From Paenisporosarcina quisquiliarum_A (GTDB taxonomy: Bacteria > Bacillota > Bacilli > Bacillales_A > Planococcaceae), in the NCBI RefSeq assembly GCF_043641925.1, contig NZ_JBHZRU010000002.1, forward strand, positions 62,001 to 126,000: a stretch of 64,000 nucleotides of DNA, given 5' to 3'. Positions 33,223 through 42,313 of the stretch are shown piece after piece. The stretch's first letter is position 1. Each line of letters opens with the position of its first letter. Under the pieces are notes generated by a model, which saw only the letters and a list, made by a program, of their open reading frames with translations, had not been told where the DNA came from and made no database searches. The translations under genes were made by a program, and so were the position numbers.

Positions 33223-33258
33223 ATTTTTTTTATTTGCGAAATGGAAGGAGACAAACAA

Positions 33259-34551
33259 ATGTCCATTAATGTCCCAAGAGGAACAAAAGATATTTTACCC
33301 GAGGAAATGTTTAAATGGCATGCACTTGAAGAGCTTGTTCGAGATACATGTAGATTATATCAATATAAAGAAATTCGCACGCCAATCTTTGAACACACGG
33401 AATTATTTACTCGTGGAGTTGGTGATACCACTGATATCGTTCAAAAAGAAATGTATACATTCACCGATAGAGGAGATCGCTCCTTAACTTTACGTCCTGA
33501 AGGAACTGCTTCGGTAGTACGTTCATATGTAGAAAACAAATTATTTGGGTTGCCAAATCAACCAATTAAACTTTACTACATGGGACCGATGTTCCGTTAT
33601 GAACGTCAACAAGCAGGAAGATATCGTCAATTTGTACAATTTGGAATTGAAGCTATTGGCAGTAAAGATCCAGCTATTGATGCAGAAGTAATGGCTTTAG
33701 CAATGAAGGTTTATGAAAAAGCAGGATTAAAGAAAGTAAAATTAGTCATCAACTCACTTGGAGATACAGAAAGTCGACAAGCTCATAGAGATGCATTAAT
33801 CGCTCACTTTGAACCTCATATTCAAGAATTTTGTTCGGATTGTCAAAATCGATTAGAAAAAAACCCATTACGAATTTTAGATTGTAAACGAGATCGTGAA
33901 AACCCACTGATGAATACCGCTCCAAAATTACCAGATTATCTAAATGAAGAATCTGCAGGTTATTTTGAAAAAGTGAAACATTATTTAGAGGTTTTAAAAA
34001 TTGGTTATGAAGTGGACCCGAATTTAGTCCGTGGACTCGATTATTACAACCACACGGCTTTTGAGATAATGAGCGAAGGTGAAGGATTTGGGGCAATTAC
34101 TACACTTGCTGGCGGTGGACGATACAACGGTCTTGTTGAAGACCTTGGTGGACCAGAAGCACCTGGTATCGGATTTGCGATGAGTATGGAGCGTTTGTTC
34201 CTTGCTCTAGAAGCTGAAGGTAAAAGTTTTGATAATCAAGAATCACTTGATATGTACATTGTTTCAATGGGAGATTCAGCGAAGGATAAAGCTTTATCTT
34301 TCGTATCTGAACTACGAGAACATAACATGTCCGTTGAAATGGATTTCTTAGACCGTAAAGTTAAGTCCCAAATGAAATCTGCCGACCGATTACAAGCTAA
34401 ATACGTTGTTGTTATTGGTGATACAGAACTTGAGACTGGAAAAGTCGCATTGAAGAATTTATCGACTGGAGCTCAAAAAGAAATGACGTTTGAAGAAATC
34501 GTTGAAAATGTAGAACAACTGAAATTATCTTGGCAGGAGGAATTAGCATGA
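33259..34551 (+). CDS. hisS: Histidyl-tRNA synthetase
   Basis: HisS is a class II synthetase that charges tRNA-His. The 430-residue protein starts MSINVPRGTKDILPEE. It shows motif 2 in MGPMFRYERQQAGRYRQF, the histidine-binding signatures VRGLDYYNHTAFE and GGGRYNGL, and motif 3 APGIGFAMSMERL. The C-terminal anticodon-binding domain starts near residue 330. Start is ATG 33259 behind GGAAGGAG; longer in-frame reading runs back into the T-box terminator and is not real. It overlaps aspS by four bases. Confidence 0.97.
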   Translation: MSINVPRGTKDILPEEMFKWHALEELVRDTCRLYQYKEIRTPIFEHTELFTRGVGDTTDIVQKEMYTFTDRGDRSLTLRPEGTASVVRSYVENKLFGLPNQPIKLYYMGPMFRYERQQAGRYRQFVQFGIEAIGSKDPAIDAEVMALAMKVYEKAGLKKVKLVINSLGDTESRQAHRDALIAHFEPHIQEFCSDCQNRLEKNPLRILDCKRDRENPLMNTAPKLPDYLNEESAGYFEKVKHYLEVLKIGYEVDPNLVRGLDYYNHTAFEIMSEGEGFGAITTLAGGGRYNGLVEDLGGPEAPGIGFAMSMERLFLALEAEGKSFDNQESLDMYIVSMGDSAKDKALSFVSELREHNMSVEMDFLDRKVKSQMKSADRLQAKYVVVIGDTELETGKVALKNLSTGAQKEMTFEEIVENVEQLKLSWQEELA

Positions 34552-36335
34552 CAAAACGTACACATCCATGTGGAGAAGTAGCAGAAAAAGAAATTGGACA
34601 ACAGGTATTATTAAAAGGATGGGTACAAAAAAGACGTGATCTTGGTGGTTTAATCTTTGTTGATTTGCGTGATCGTACGGGTATTGTACAAGTTGTTATT
34701 AATCCAGAAATTTCACCTGAAGCTTTAACAATAGGTGACAAATTAAGAAGTGAATTCGTCATTGAAATCAGTGGTGAAGTAGTTGCACGTCAAGATGCTC
34801 AAATCAATCCTAATATGAAATCAGGGAAAATCGAAGTTCAGGCATCTCACCTTACGATTATTAACGAAGCGAAAAATCCGCCTTTTGCAATTGAAAACCA
34901 ATCAGATGTAAATGAAGACTTACGATTAAAATACAGATATTTAGATTTGCGTCGACCGGTTATGTACGAAACATTTAAAATGCGTTCGGACGTTACCAAA
35001 ACGATTCGTCAGTTTTTAGATGAAGAGACCTTCTTAGAGGTGGAAACACCAATTTTAACGAAGTCTACTCCTGAAGGTGCTAGAGATTATTTAGTTCCAA
35101 GCCGCGTGCATGAAGGTGAATTTTACGCTTTACCACAATCACCTCAATTATTTAAGCAAATGCTAATGGTGTCAGGTTTTGAAAAGTATTACCAAATTGC
35201 TCGTTGTTTCCGTGATGAAGATTTGCGTGCAGACCGTCAACCAGAATTCACGCAAATTGATATGGAAATGAGTTTCATGTCTATGGATGAAATTTTAGAA
35301 ATGAATGAGCGTATGATGCAAAAAATTATGAAGCAAGTAAAAGGAATCGATATTCAAATTCCTTTCAACCGAATGAAGTATACAGAAGCTATGGATCGAT
35401 TTGGGTCAGATAAACCGGATGTGCGATTTGGTCTTGAATTACAAGATGTATCTGACTTAGTAGCTCATTCATCATTTAAAGTATTTTCTGGAGCAGTCGA
35501 ATCGGGTGGTCAAGTAAAAGCAATAAATGTAAAAGGTTCTGCAGACCAATATTCTCGAAAAGATATTGATGCTTTAGGTGAATTCGCTGGACGCTACGGA
35601 GCAAAAGGGCTTGCTTGGCTGAAAGTAGATGCTGAAGGATTAAAAGGTCCAATTGCTAAATTCTTTGAGGGAGAAGATGGAGTAAATCTTTCTTCAAAAC
35701 TACAAGCTGAACCAGGAGATCTTTTATTGTTTGTTGCAGACAAGAAATCTATCGTTGCAGATTCACTTGGCGCATTACGTTCGAAATTAGGAAAAGACTT
35801 GAAAATGATTGATGAGAACAGATATGAGTTTTTATGGATTATCGATTGGCCATTATTTGAATACGATGAGCAAGAAGGTAGATATTATGCAGCTCACCAT
35901 CCATTCACAATGCCATTTGTTGAAGACATTGAGTTAATGGATTCAAATCCGATGGAAGTTCGTGCTCAAGCATACGATATGGTGTTAAACGGCTATGAAT
36001 TAGGTGGAGGATCTCTACGTATTTACGAAAGAGAAATTCAAGAAAAAATGTTTAGTCTTTTAGGGTTTACGCCTGAAGAAGCTAAAGCTCAATTCGGTTT
36101 CTTATTGGAAGCATTTGAGTATGGAACACCTCCGCATGGCGGAATCGCACTAGGTCTAGATCGTTTAGTTATGTTGTTAGCTGGCCGTACAAACTTAAGA
36201 GATACGATTGCATTTCCTAAAACTGCGAGTGCTAGTGATATCTTAACGAAAGCTCCTTCAGCAGTATCTGATGACCAATTAAAAGAACTAAGTCTTTCGG
36301 TTCGTATTCAGAATAGTGCGAAAGATTCAGAGTAA
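34548..36335 (+). CDS. aspS: Aspartyl-tRNA synthetase
   Basis: AspS charges tRNA-Asp, or both Asp and Asn tRNAs if non-discriminating, which cannot be decided from sequence inspection alone. The 595-residue bacterial-type enzyme has an N-terminal OB anticodon domain (VLLKGWVQKRRDLGGLIFVD), motif 2 (ARCFRDEDLRADRQPEFTQI), the GAD insertion domain (about residues 300-410) and motif 3 (GGIALGLDRLVMLLAG). It starts at ATG 34548 within the hisS stop (ATGA), with AGGAGG upstream, and is governed by the same T-box leader. Confidence 0.97.
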   Translation: MTKRTHPCGEVAEKEIGQQVLLKGWVQKRRDLGGLIFVDLRDRTGIVQVVINPEISPEALTIGDKLRSEFVIEISGEVVARQDAQINPNMKSGKIEVQASHLTIINEAKNPPFAIENQSDVNEDLRLKYRYLDLRRPVMYETFKMRSDVTKTIRQFLDEETFLEVETPILTKSTPEGARDYLVPSRVHEGEFYALPQSPQLFKQMLMVSGFEKYYQIARCFRDEDLRADRQPEFTQIDMEMSFMSMDEILEMNERMMQKIMKQVKGIDIQIPFNRMKYTEAMDRFGSDKPDVRFGLELQDVSDLVAHSSFKVFSGAVESGGQVKAINVKGSADQYSRKDIDALGEFAGRYGAKGLAWLKVDAEGLKGPIAKFFEGEDGVNLSSKLQAEPGDLLLFVADKKSIVADSLGALRSKLGKDLKMIDENRYEFLWIIDWPLFEYDEQEGRYYAAHHPFTMPFVEDIELMDSNPMEVRAQAYDMVLNGYELGGGSLRIYEREIQEKMFSLLGFTPEEAKAQFGFLLEAFEYGTPPHGGIALGLDRLVMLLAGRTNLRDTIAFPKTASASDILTKAPSAVSDDQLKELSLSVRIQNSAKDSE

Positions 36336-36340
36336 ATACA

Positions 36341-36369
36341 TTGAGTTTTTAGATATTTCATGGTAGGAT
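36341..36369 (+). promoter_or_regulatory. Promoter of 6S RNA
   Basis: TTGAGT (36341-36346), 17-base spacer, TAGGAT (36364-36369). The spacing is optimal and the expected start is near 36376, just before the closing stem of the RNA. Confidence 0.6.
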
Positions 36370-36375
36370 ACTAGT

Positions 36376-36615
36376 AATACGAATCCTGAAGTGTTCGTTA
36401 ATTGCCAATCGCTTTTGACCGAACAATTATATCGTCGGGAATCTTACTTTTACAATAGCTGACATGCCCCCAGGGGAAGTCTTAAGTTGTAAAGTGGATA
36501 CCCACCTGCTGTGTGCGGGTTCAAAACGATACGCTTCAAAATGACGGCACAGTTGGGATTCGTCTTACATTATGTATAGTCCCTCTAGTAATTTGTAGTT
36601 GCTAGAGGGTTTTTC
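36376..36615 (+). ncRNA. ssrS: 6S RNA (SsrS/BsrA type) with its terminator
   Basis: 6S RNA binds the housekeeping RNA polymerase and mimics an open promoter. The sequence begins near ACGAATCCTGAAGTGTTCG. Its ends close by ACGAATCC (36379-36386) with GGATTCGT (36556-36563), giving about 190 nucleotides with the long, interrupted rod fold expected of 6S RNA. The position between aspS and tcdA (yrvM) is the known site of 6S-1 RNA in B. subtilis, and the CCTGA-GTGTT 5' block is shared. A terminator stem (CCCTCTAG 36581-36588 with CTAGAGGG 36602-36609, then T run) ends the unit. This fills the 325-base gap. Confidence 0.85.
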
Positions 36616-36660
36616 ATGGAGTAAAATACTCCGAATAGAAGTAGATTGTGAGGGAATTAC

Positions 36661-37422
36661 ATGTTACATCAATTTTCAAGAAATGAATTAGCAGTCGGTA
36701 CTGAAGGTGTCGAACTAATGAAAAACACTACAGTTGCTATTTTAGGAATAGGTGGGGTAGGTTCTTTTGCCGCAGAGGCTTGTGCTAGAAGTGGTGTGGG
36801 GAAGATTATCCTTGTGGATAAAGACAATGTAGACATTACAAATATTAATCGTCAACTAGTTGCGTACACTTCTACAGTTGGGCGTTCTAAATCGGAAATT
36901 ATGAAAGAACGAATATTGGATATTAACCCAAATTGTGAAGTTCATGATTTACATATGTTTTATACCGAAGAGACATTTGAAGAATTCTTTAGTTACGATT
37001 TGGATTATGTGATTGATGCATCGGATACAATCATCTACAAGGTACATTTGATGAAGGAATGTCTGAGCCGAGGAGTAAAAATGATTTCAAGCATGGGTGC
37101 TGCCAATAAAACAGATCCAACCCGATTTAAAATCGCTGATATTTCAAAAACGCATACGGACCCTTTAGCGAAAGTTATTCGATTAAAGCTTCGTAAAGAA
37201 GGTATCTATAAAGGAATTCCAGTGGTATTCTCTGATGAAAGTCCGATTATTGTAAGAGAAGATGTGGTTGAAACGGTAGGAAAACCTGATGCTAAAATTC
37301 GCAAAGCAAAAATGCCTCCGTCCTCAAATGCTTTTGTACCATCAGTCGCTGGCTTAATAGCAGCGAGTTGGGTAATTAATGATATAACTAAAGAAATTCC
37401 AATGAATCGTGTTAGAAAATAA
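36661..37422 (+). CDS. tcdA: tRNA threonylcarbamoyladenosine dehydratase
   Basis: TcdA (YrvM, CsdL-like) cyclises t6A37 of tRNA to ct6A in an ATP-dependent dehydration. The 253-residue E1-like protein has the nucleotide-binding motif AILGIGGVGSFAAEACARSG (residues about 29-48), DKDNVDITNINRQ, and DASDTIIYKVHLMKEC. The C-terminal KMPPSSNAFVPSVAGL is typical of this subfamily rather than MoeB/ThiF. There is no CxxC zinc pair, as expected. Start is ATG with GAGGG upstream. It follows the 6S RNA, as in B. subtilis. Confidence 0.93.
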   Translation: MLHQFSRNELAVGTEGVELMKNTTVAILGIGGVGSFAAEACARSGVGKIILVDKDNVDITNINRQLVAYTSTVGRSKSEIMKERILDINPNCEVHDLHMFYTEETFEEFFSYDLDYVIDASDTIIYKVHLMKECLSRGVKMISSMGAANKTDPTRFKIADISKTHTDPLAKVIRLKLRKEGIYKGIPVVFSDESPIIVREDVVETVGKPDAKIRKAKMPPSSNAFVPSVAGLIAASWVINDITKEIPMNRVRK

Positions 37423-37424
37423 GT

Positions 37425-37467
37425 AAAAGACGTAAATCGTATTTATCGCGATTTACGTCTTTTTTTG
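37425..37467. terminator. Bidirectional terminator, tcdA / rarA
   Basis: AAAAGACGTAAATCG (37425-37439) pairs with CGATTTACGTCTTTT (37449-37463). The T-run serves tcdA and the A-run serves rarA. The stop codon of rarA lies in the right arm. Confidence 0.92.
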
Positions 37468-38742
37468 TTTGAACGTTTCAAGTTTCTGATAAATTCCGGC
37501 TAATTTCTTTTCCTCGCCAGCTAAGACCGGTTCGTAGAATTTAGTGCCAATTAAGTTATCCGGTAAGTATGTTTGATTGACCCAGCCTCCGAAAGAACCG
37601 ATTGGCGTATTATGGGGATATAAATACCCTTCGTGACCTAAAGCAGCTGCTCCCACGTAGTGCGTATCCCTCAAATGACTTGGGATATCTCCTACTTTAC
37701 CAGCATGAATAGAGGCAATAGCAGCATCAATCGCTTTATACGCGGAATTTGATTTTTCTGAAAGACACATTTCAACCACTGCATTTGCTAATGGAATGCG
37801 CGCTTCAGGTAATCCAAGTCTTTCGGCTGCTTGAATACTGGCCAATACATGTGCACCTACTGCTGGATTTGCCATGCCAATATCCTCGTAAGCCATCACT
37901 AGTAATCTTCTTGATACAGCTACGAGATCGCCATTTTCAAGTAAGTGAGCTAAATAATACATAGCAGCATTGACATCACTTCCACGAACCGATTTTTGTA
38001 AAGCAGAAAGAAGATTATAAAAATGAGATCCTTTTTTATCCCCAAATACACCAATTCGTTCTACCAAGTTTTGAAGCAAAGCATCTTCTACAATAATAAT
38101 GCCATTTTCTTCGTCAGAAGCGGAAACAACGGATTCGAGTATCGTTAAAGCTTTTCTTGCATCTCCATTAGCTGAGTCAGCAATTTTCATTTGTTGCTCT
38201 TCAGAGATTTGAATCGTCAATCGTCCTAATCCTTTATGTTCGTCTCGCAAAGCACGTTGAACTAATGTTAATAAATCCTCTGAAGATAAGCGTTTTAATT
38301 GCTTAATTTCACCACATCGAGAACGTATCGCTGGATTCACATCGTGAAAAGGATTTTCTGTTGTCGCACCGATTAAGACGATCGCTCCACTTTCAACATG
38401 TGGAAGTAAGGCATCTTGTTGTAATTTATTGAAGCGATGGATTTCATCTAAAAATAATAGAACTTTCCCTGTTATGCGAGATTCAGCTACAACGTCTTCA
38501 ATATCTTTTTTTCCGGATCTTGTCGCATTTAGCGCAATGAAAGGAAGGTTGCTCGTACCAGCAATCGCATAGGCAAGCGATGTTTTGCCTATTCCAGGTT
38601 CCCCGTATAAAAGCATGGAGGGGACATGACCATTTACAATCATTTTATATAAAGGTGTATGTTTCCCGATAACGTTTTTTTGTCCTGCAACTTCCTCAAG
38701 TTTTTGAGGTCTCATTCGATAAGCAAGTGGTTCTCTTTGCAA
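37453..38742 (-). CDS. rarA: Replication-associated recombination protein A (RarA/MgsA)
   Basis: RarA is an AAA+ clamp-loader-like ATPase acting at stalled replication forks. The 429-residue protein shows Walker A LLYGEPGIGKTSLAYAIAG (near residue 43), Walker B VLLFLDEIHRFNKLQQDALL, sensor 1 LIGATTENPFHDVNPAIRSR, and the C-terminal tetramerisation part with KGSHFYNLLSALQKSVRGSD and DAAMYYLA-type SDVNAAMYYLAHLLENGD. Start is ATG at 38742 preceded by AGGAGG. It is transcribed alone, divergent from cymR. Confidence 0.95.
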   Translation of the reverse strand: MQREPLAYRMRPQKLEEVAGQKNVIGKHTPLYKMIVNGHVPSMLLYGEPGIGKTSLAYAIAGTSNLPFIALNATRSGKKDIEDVVAESRITGKVLLFLDEIHRFNKLQQDALLPHVESGAIVLIGATTENPFHDVNPAIRSRCGEIKQLKRLSSEDLLTLVQRALRDEHKGLGRLTIQISEEQQMKIADSANGDARKALTILESVVSASDEENGIIIVEDALLQNLVERIGVFGDKKGSHFYNLLSALQKSVRGSDVNAAMYYLAHLLENGDLVAVSRRLLVMAYEDIGMANPAVGAHVLASIQAAERLGLPEARIPLANAVVEMCLSEKSNSAYKAIDAAIASIHAGKVGDIPSHLRDTHYVGAAALGHEGYLYPHNTPIGSFGGWVNQTYLPDNLIGTKFYEPVLAGEEKKLAGIYQKLETFKQKKT

Positions 38743-38831
38743 GTTGAGTTCCTCCTTATTTCGTACATTTGTTCTCCATTATACGACGTAGGTATATAAA
38801 AGTCATTTCAGAGGTAATTAGTCGGAAATAT

Positions 38832-38839
38832 GCTATACT
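38832..38839 (+). promoter_or_regulatory. Extended -10 promoter of cymR
   Basis: TGcTATACT (TG at 38831-38832, hexamer 38834-38839) lies 39 bases before the cymR start. No clear -35 hexamer is visible. Confidence 0.5.
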
Positions 38840-38877
38840 ATGTAGATGAATTTAATGGACTTATAGAGGTGATTTAG

Positions 38878-39297
38878 TTGAGAATTTCAACAAAAGGTCG
38901 ATACGGATTAACGATTATGATCGAACTAGCTAAACAATTTGGAGAGGGTCCTGTACCGCTCCGTCAAATAGCAGCAGAGAACAAACTTTCAGAAGCTTAC
39001 CTAGAGCAACTAGTATCTCCTCTCCGAAATTCAGGGCTAATTAAAAGTGTTAGAGGCGCACATGGTGGATATATGCTTACTAAACCTCCACATTTAATTT
39101 CTGCAGGGGATGTTATTCGTGTTCTCGAAGGACCCATCCAACCTGTCGAAGGTATTGAAAACGAGGCACCGCCTCAAAGAGAACTTTGGTCTCGTATCCG
39201 AGATGCTGTTAAAACAGTATTAGATACAACATCAATTGAAGATTTGGCTTCTTATAATGAAGAGTCATCACCTGATGGTTATATGTATTATATTTAA
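38878..39297 (+). CDS. cymR: Rrf2-family cysteine metabolism repressor CymR
   Basis: CymR is the master repressor of sulfur/cysteine genes, acting together with CysK. The 139-residue winged-helix protein begins RISTKGRYGLTIMIELAKQF. It has the recognition helix region EAYLEQLVSPLRNSGLIKSV and RGAHGGYMLTKP, and ends ELWSRIRDAVKTVLD and YMYYI. This close match to CymR over other Rrf2 members, including the absence of a Cys iron-sulfur triad, supports the name. Start is TTG with GAGGTGAT. It precedes the cysteine desulfurase gene by 35 bases, a functional link. Confidence 0.9.
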   Translation: MRISTKGRYGLTIMIELAKQFGEGPVPLRQIAAENKLSEAYLEQLVSPLRNSGLIKSVRGAHGGYMLTKPPHLISAGDVIRVLEGPIQPVEGIENEAPPQRELWSRIRDAVKTVLDTTSIEDLASYNEESSPDGYMYYI

Positions 39298-39332
39298 GCT
39301 ATAATTTTTTACTATTTTTAAAGGAGAATCCC

Positions 39333-40475
39333 ATGAACAAAATATATTTAGACCACGCAGCGACATCTCCTGTACATCCGATTGTCATTGAAAAAATGGT
39401 TCAGTCAATGAATCTAATCTATGGTAATCCGTCAAGTATTCACTCCATAGGTCGTGATGCTCGAAAAGAGTTGGATCAATCGCGTGAAATTTTAGCGAAG
39501 AGCATCGGCGCAAAAGAGCAAGAAATCATTTTAACTGCTGGTGGAACAGAAGCAGATAACCTAGCCATATTTGGAACTGCTTACGCTCGGAAAAATGAAG
39601 GAAAACATATTATTACCTCTCAAATTGAACACCACGCTGTATTACATGCATGTCAAAAACTTGAAAAGGATGGCTTCGAAGTTACTTATTTACCAGTAAA
39701 TGAGAAGGGAATCATTTCAATTGATGATTTCAAAAAAGCTTTACGTGACGATACCATTTTAGTGACGTTAATATTTGGAAACAATGAAGTGGGTACACTT
39801 CAGCCTATTAAAGAAATAGGCGACCTTTTAAAAGATCACTTAGCATCGTTCCATACAGATGCTGTACAAGCATATGGATTAGTCCCGCTTTCAGTTGACG
39901 AACTGCATGTGGATTTACTTTCTGTTTCTTCTCATAAAATAAACGGTCCAAAAGGAATTGGGTTTTTATTTCAAAAAAAAGGAACGAGACTATCTCCTCA
40001 ACTGTTTGGTGGTCAGCAAGAAAAGAAACGACGAGCTGGAACTGAAAATGTACCGGCTATGATCGCATTTGCTGAAGCGGTTAAGATTTCTGAACAAACA
40101 ATAGTTGAAAAAGTGGAGACATATAAACAATTTAAAGAAACGATGATTGAAATTCTTAAAAATGAGGAAATTCAATTTAAATTAAATGGTCATGAAAAGT
40201 TCGCTCTACCCCATATTTTAAATATTAGTTTCCCGCATACAGACGTCGAATCTTTGCTTGTTAATTTAGACATGGAGGGATTAGCTGTATCAAGTGGGTC
40301 TGCTTGTACAGCAGGTTCAATTGACCCTTCCCATGTCCTAGTGGCGATGTATGGAGGAAAAGCGGAGGAACTACGTAATTCAATTCGTTTTAGCTTTGGA
40401 TACGGTTTGACTATTCAGGATATAGAAGAAGCAGCGAAGAAAACAGCAAAAGTTGTAAAAAGACTTGTGAAATAA
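39333..40475 (+). CDS. yrvO: Cysteine desulfurase (IscS-like, YrvO)
   Basis: This PLP enzyme takes sulfur from cysteine, probably for MnmA, whose gene follows 21 bases later. The 380-residue protein begins IYLDHAATSPVHP and has TAGGTEADNLAIFG. The PLP-binding Lys is in SVSSHKINGPKGIGFLF near residue 200, and the active-site Cys is in SSGSACTAGSIDPSHVL near residue 325. The long Cys loop makes it an IscS/NifS type rather than SufS. B. subtilis YrvO is a dedicated partner of MnmA, and the same adjacency here supports that. Confidence 0.92.
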   Translation: MNKIYLDHAATSPVHPIVIEKMVQSMNLIYGNPSSIHSIGRDARKELDQSREILAKSIGAKEQEIILTAGGTEADNLAIFGTAYARKNEGKHIITSQIEHHAVLHACQKLEKDGFEVTYLPVNEKGIISIDDFKKALRDDTILVTLIFGNNEVGTLQPIKEIGDLLKDHLASFHTDAVQAYGLVPLSVDELHVDLLSVSSHKINGPKGIGFLFQKKGTRLSPQLFGGQQEKKRRAGTENVPAMIAFAEAVKISEQTIVEKVETYKQFKETMIEILKNEEIQFKLNGHEKFALPHILNISFPHTDVESLLVNLDMEGLAVSSGSACTAGSIDPSHVLVAMYGGKAEELRNSIRFSFGYGLTIQDIEEAAKKTAKVVKRLVK

Positions 40476-40496
40476 TATTAGGAAAAGGTGATCGAC

Positions 40497-41618
40497 ATGC
40501 AAGAAGTTAAAAATCCTGCAAATACACGAGTTGTCGTTGGTATGTCTGGCGGTGTAGATTCGTCAGTTGCAGCTTATTTATTAAAACAACAAGGGTATGA
40601 TGTAATAGGTATTTTTATGAAAAACTGGGACGATACAGACGAGAATGGTGTTTGTACGGCCACTGAGGATTATGACGATGTTATTAAAGTTTGTAATCAA
40701 ATAGGCATTCCTTATTACGCAGTTAATTTTGAAAAACAATATTGGGATAAAGTTTTCACTTACTTTTTAGAAGAATATAAAGCGGGAAGAACACCTAACC
40801 CTGATGTGATGTGTAATAAAGAAATTAAGTTCAAAGCATTTTTAGAGCATGCTATTAGTTTAGGAGCTGATTATTTAGCTACAGGACACTATGCGCAAGT
40901 TAAAGAAATAGATGGCGAAACACAACTTTTACGTGGACTTGATAACAACAAAGATCAAACTTACTTTTTAAATCAATTGTCTCAAGAACAATTGTCAAAA
41001 GTGATGTTTCCAATTGGACATTTAGAGAAAAAACTAGTGCGAGAAATTGCTTCTGAAGCAGGATTAGCCACAGCAACCAAAAAAGATTCCACAGGTATTT
41101 GTTTCATAGGAGAACGAAACTTTAAAGAATTTTTGAGTCAGTATTTACCAGCCCAACCAGGTGATATGGTTTCGATGGACGGAGAAAAACTGGGTCGTCA
41201 CGATGGTTTAATGTATTATACAATTGGTCAACGTCACGGGCTAGGGATTGGTGGCGCAGGTGATCCTTGGTTTGTTTTAGGTAAGAATTTAGAAAAAAAT
41301 GAGTTATTAGTTGGTCAAAATATTCATCATGAAGCACTTTTTTCAGATCAATTAACGGCCGTAAATATGAGCTTTACAACGACCAAGCCATTAGATAGCA
41401 TATTTAGTTGTACTGCGAAATTTAGATACCGTCAAGAAGATGTTCAAGTGAAAGTTGAGCTTACTCCTTCTAACGGTGCTATTATTTCATTTGCTGAACC
41501 TGTTCGTGCAATTACCCCAGGACAAGCAGTTGTTTTATACGACGGTGACGTTTGTCTAGGTGGCGGAACGATTGATGAAGTAATGAAGCAGGGTAAAAAA
41601 CTAACTTATGTTGGTTAA
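40497..41618 (+). CDS. mnmA: tRNA-specific 2-thiouridylase MnmA
   Basis: MnmA thiolates U34 of Lys, Glu and Gln tRNAs using sulfur from the desulfurase upstream. The 373-residue product has the PP-loop VVGMSGGVDSSVAAYLL, the catalytic Cys in NPDVMCNKEIKF (near residue 103), and the persulfide Cys in STGICFIGERNF (near 200). YYTIGQRHGLGIGG and a C-terminal beta-barrel follow. ATG 40497 sits six bases after AAAGGTG; the in-frame GTG 40488 is part of that ribosome site. Family length is about 370. Confidence 0.96.
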   Translation: MQEVKNPANTRVVVGMSGGVDSSVAAYLLKQQGYDVIGIFMKNWDDTDENGVCTATEDYDDVIKVCNQIGIPYYAVNFEKQYWDKVFTYFLEEYKAGRTPNPDVMCNKEIKFKAFLEHAISLGADYLATGHYAQVKEIDGETQLLRGLDNNKDQTYFLNQLSQEQLSKVMFPIGHLEKKLVREIASEAGLATATKKDSTGICFIGERNFKEFLSQYLPAQPGDMVSMDGEKLGRHDGLMYYTIGQRHGLGIGGAGDPWFVLGKNLEKNELLVGQNIHHEALFSDQLTAVNMSFTTTKPLDSIFSCTAKFRYRQEDVQVKVELTPSNGAIISFAEPVRAITPGQAVVLYDGDVCLGGGTIDEVMKQGKKLTYVG

Positions 41619-41636
41619 AGAGGTAGGAGTGGTAAC

Positions 41637-42293
41637 GTGAATGAATTAGATTTAGGCATTTTAGCAATTCAAAATAAAGATTATGAACAAGCTGTTGTTC
41701 ATTTTAATAACGCTATTGAAGAGGAACCTAATAACCCATTAGGATACATTAATTTTGGGAATTTATTAGCTCGCATGAATGAAATTGAACGTGCAGAAAG
41801 ATTTTTTCAAAAAGCTTTAACGCTAGATGAGCAATCAGCAACTGCTTATTATGGCTTGGCTAATTTGTATTATGAACAAGAGCGCTTTGAAGAGGCTGCT
41901 AAACTTTATGAAAAAGCCATTAAGTTTAACATTCAAGGTGCAGATGCTTACTTCATGTTAGGAAAGTGTTTTGAACGATTAGGCAATCCAAAGTTATCAC
42001 TGCCATACTTACAAAGAGCAGCAGAACTTGAACCAGAAGACATTCAAATTCGTCTATCTTTTGGGATCGGTTTAGCAGCTTTAGAAATGTTTAAAGAAGC
42101 AGAGCCAGAGTTTGTATATGTCATTCATGAAGATATAAATAATGCCGATGCTCATTATAATTTAGGTGTACTTTACGCAGTCTCCACTGACCGAACTGAG
42201 GATGCACTTTATCATTTAAAACAGGCATATACACTTCAACCAAATTTTGATCAAGCTCGATACGTATATGACATGATTGCTCTACGAAATTAA
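41637..42293 (+). CDS. yrrB: Tetratricopeptide repeat protein (YrrB-like)
   Basis: This 218-residue protein is built entirely from about six TPR units (for example YEQAVVHFNNAIEEEPNNPL, RAERFFQKALTLDEQSATAY, EAAKLYEKAIKFNIQGADAY, LSLPYLQRAAELEPEDIQI). It is therefore likely to be a protein-protein interaction scaffold. No signal or membrane segment is present. Start is GTG with AGGTAGGAGTGG. In B. subtilis yrrB lies between mnmA and recD2 just as here; YrrB's partner is not established. Confidence 0.85.
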   Translation: MNELDLGILAIQNKDYEQAVVHFNNAIEEEPNNPLGYINFGNLLARMNEIERAERFFQKALTLDEQSATAYYGLANLYYEQERFEEAAKLYEKAIKFNIQGADAYFMLGKCFERLGNPKLSLPYLQRAAELEPEDIQIRLSFGIGLAALEMFKEAEPEFVYVIHEDINNADAHYNLGVLYAVSTDRTEDALYHLKQAYTLQPNFDQARYVYDMIALRN

Positions 42294-42313
42294 TGTGAAT
42301 GGAGATGATTGGT

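Noticed and set aside
39333..40475. NifS of the nadB operon
   Set aside because: The cysteine desulfurase sits between cymR and mnmA, matching YrvO and not the nad-linked NifS.
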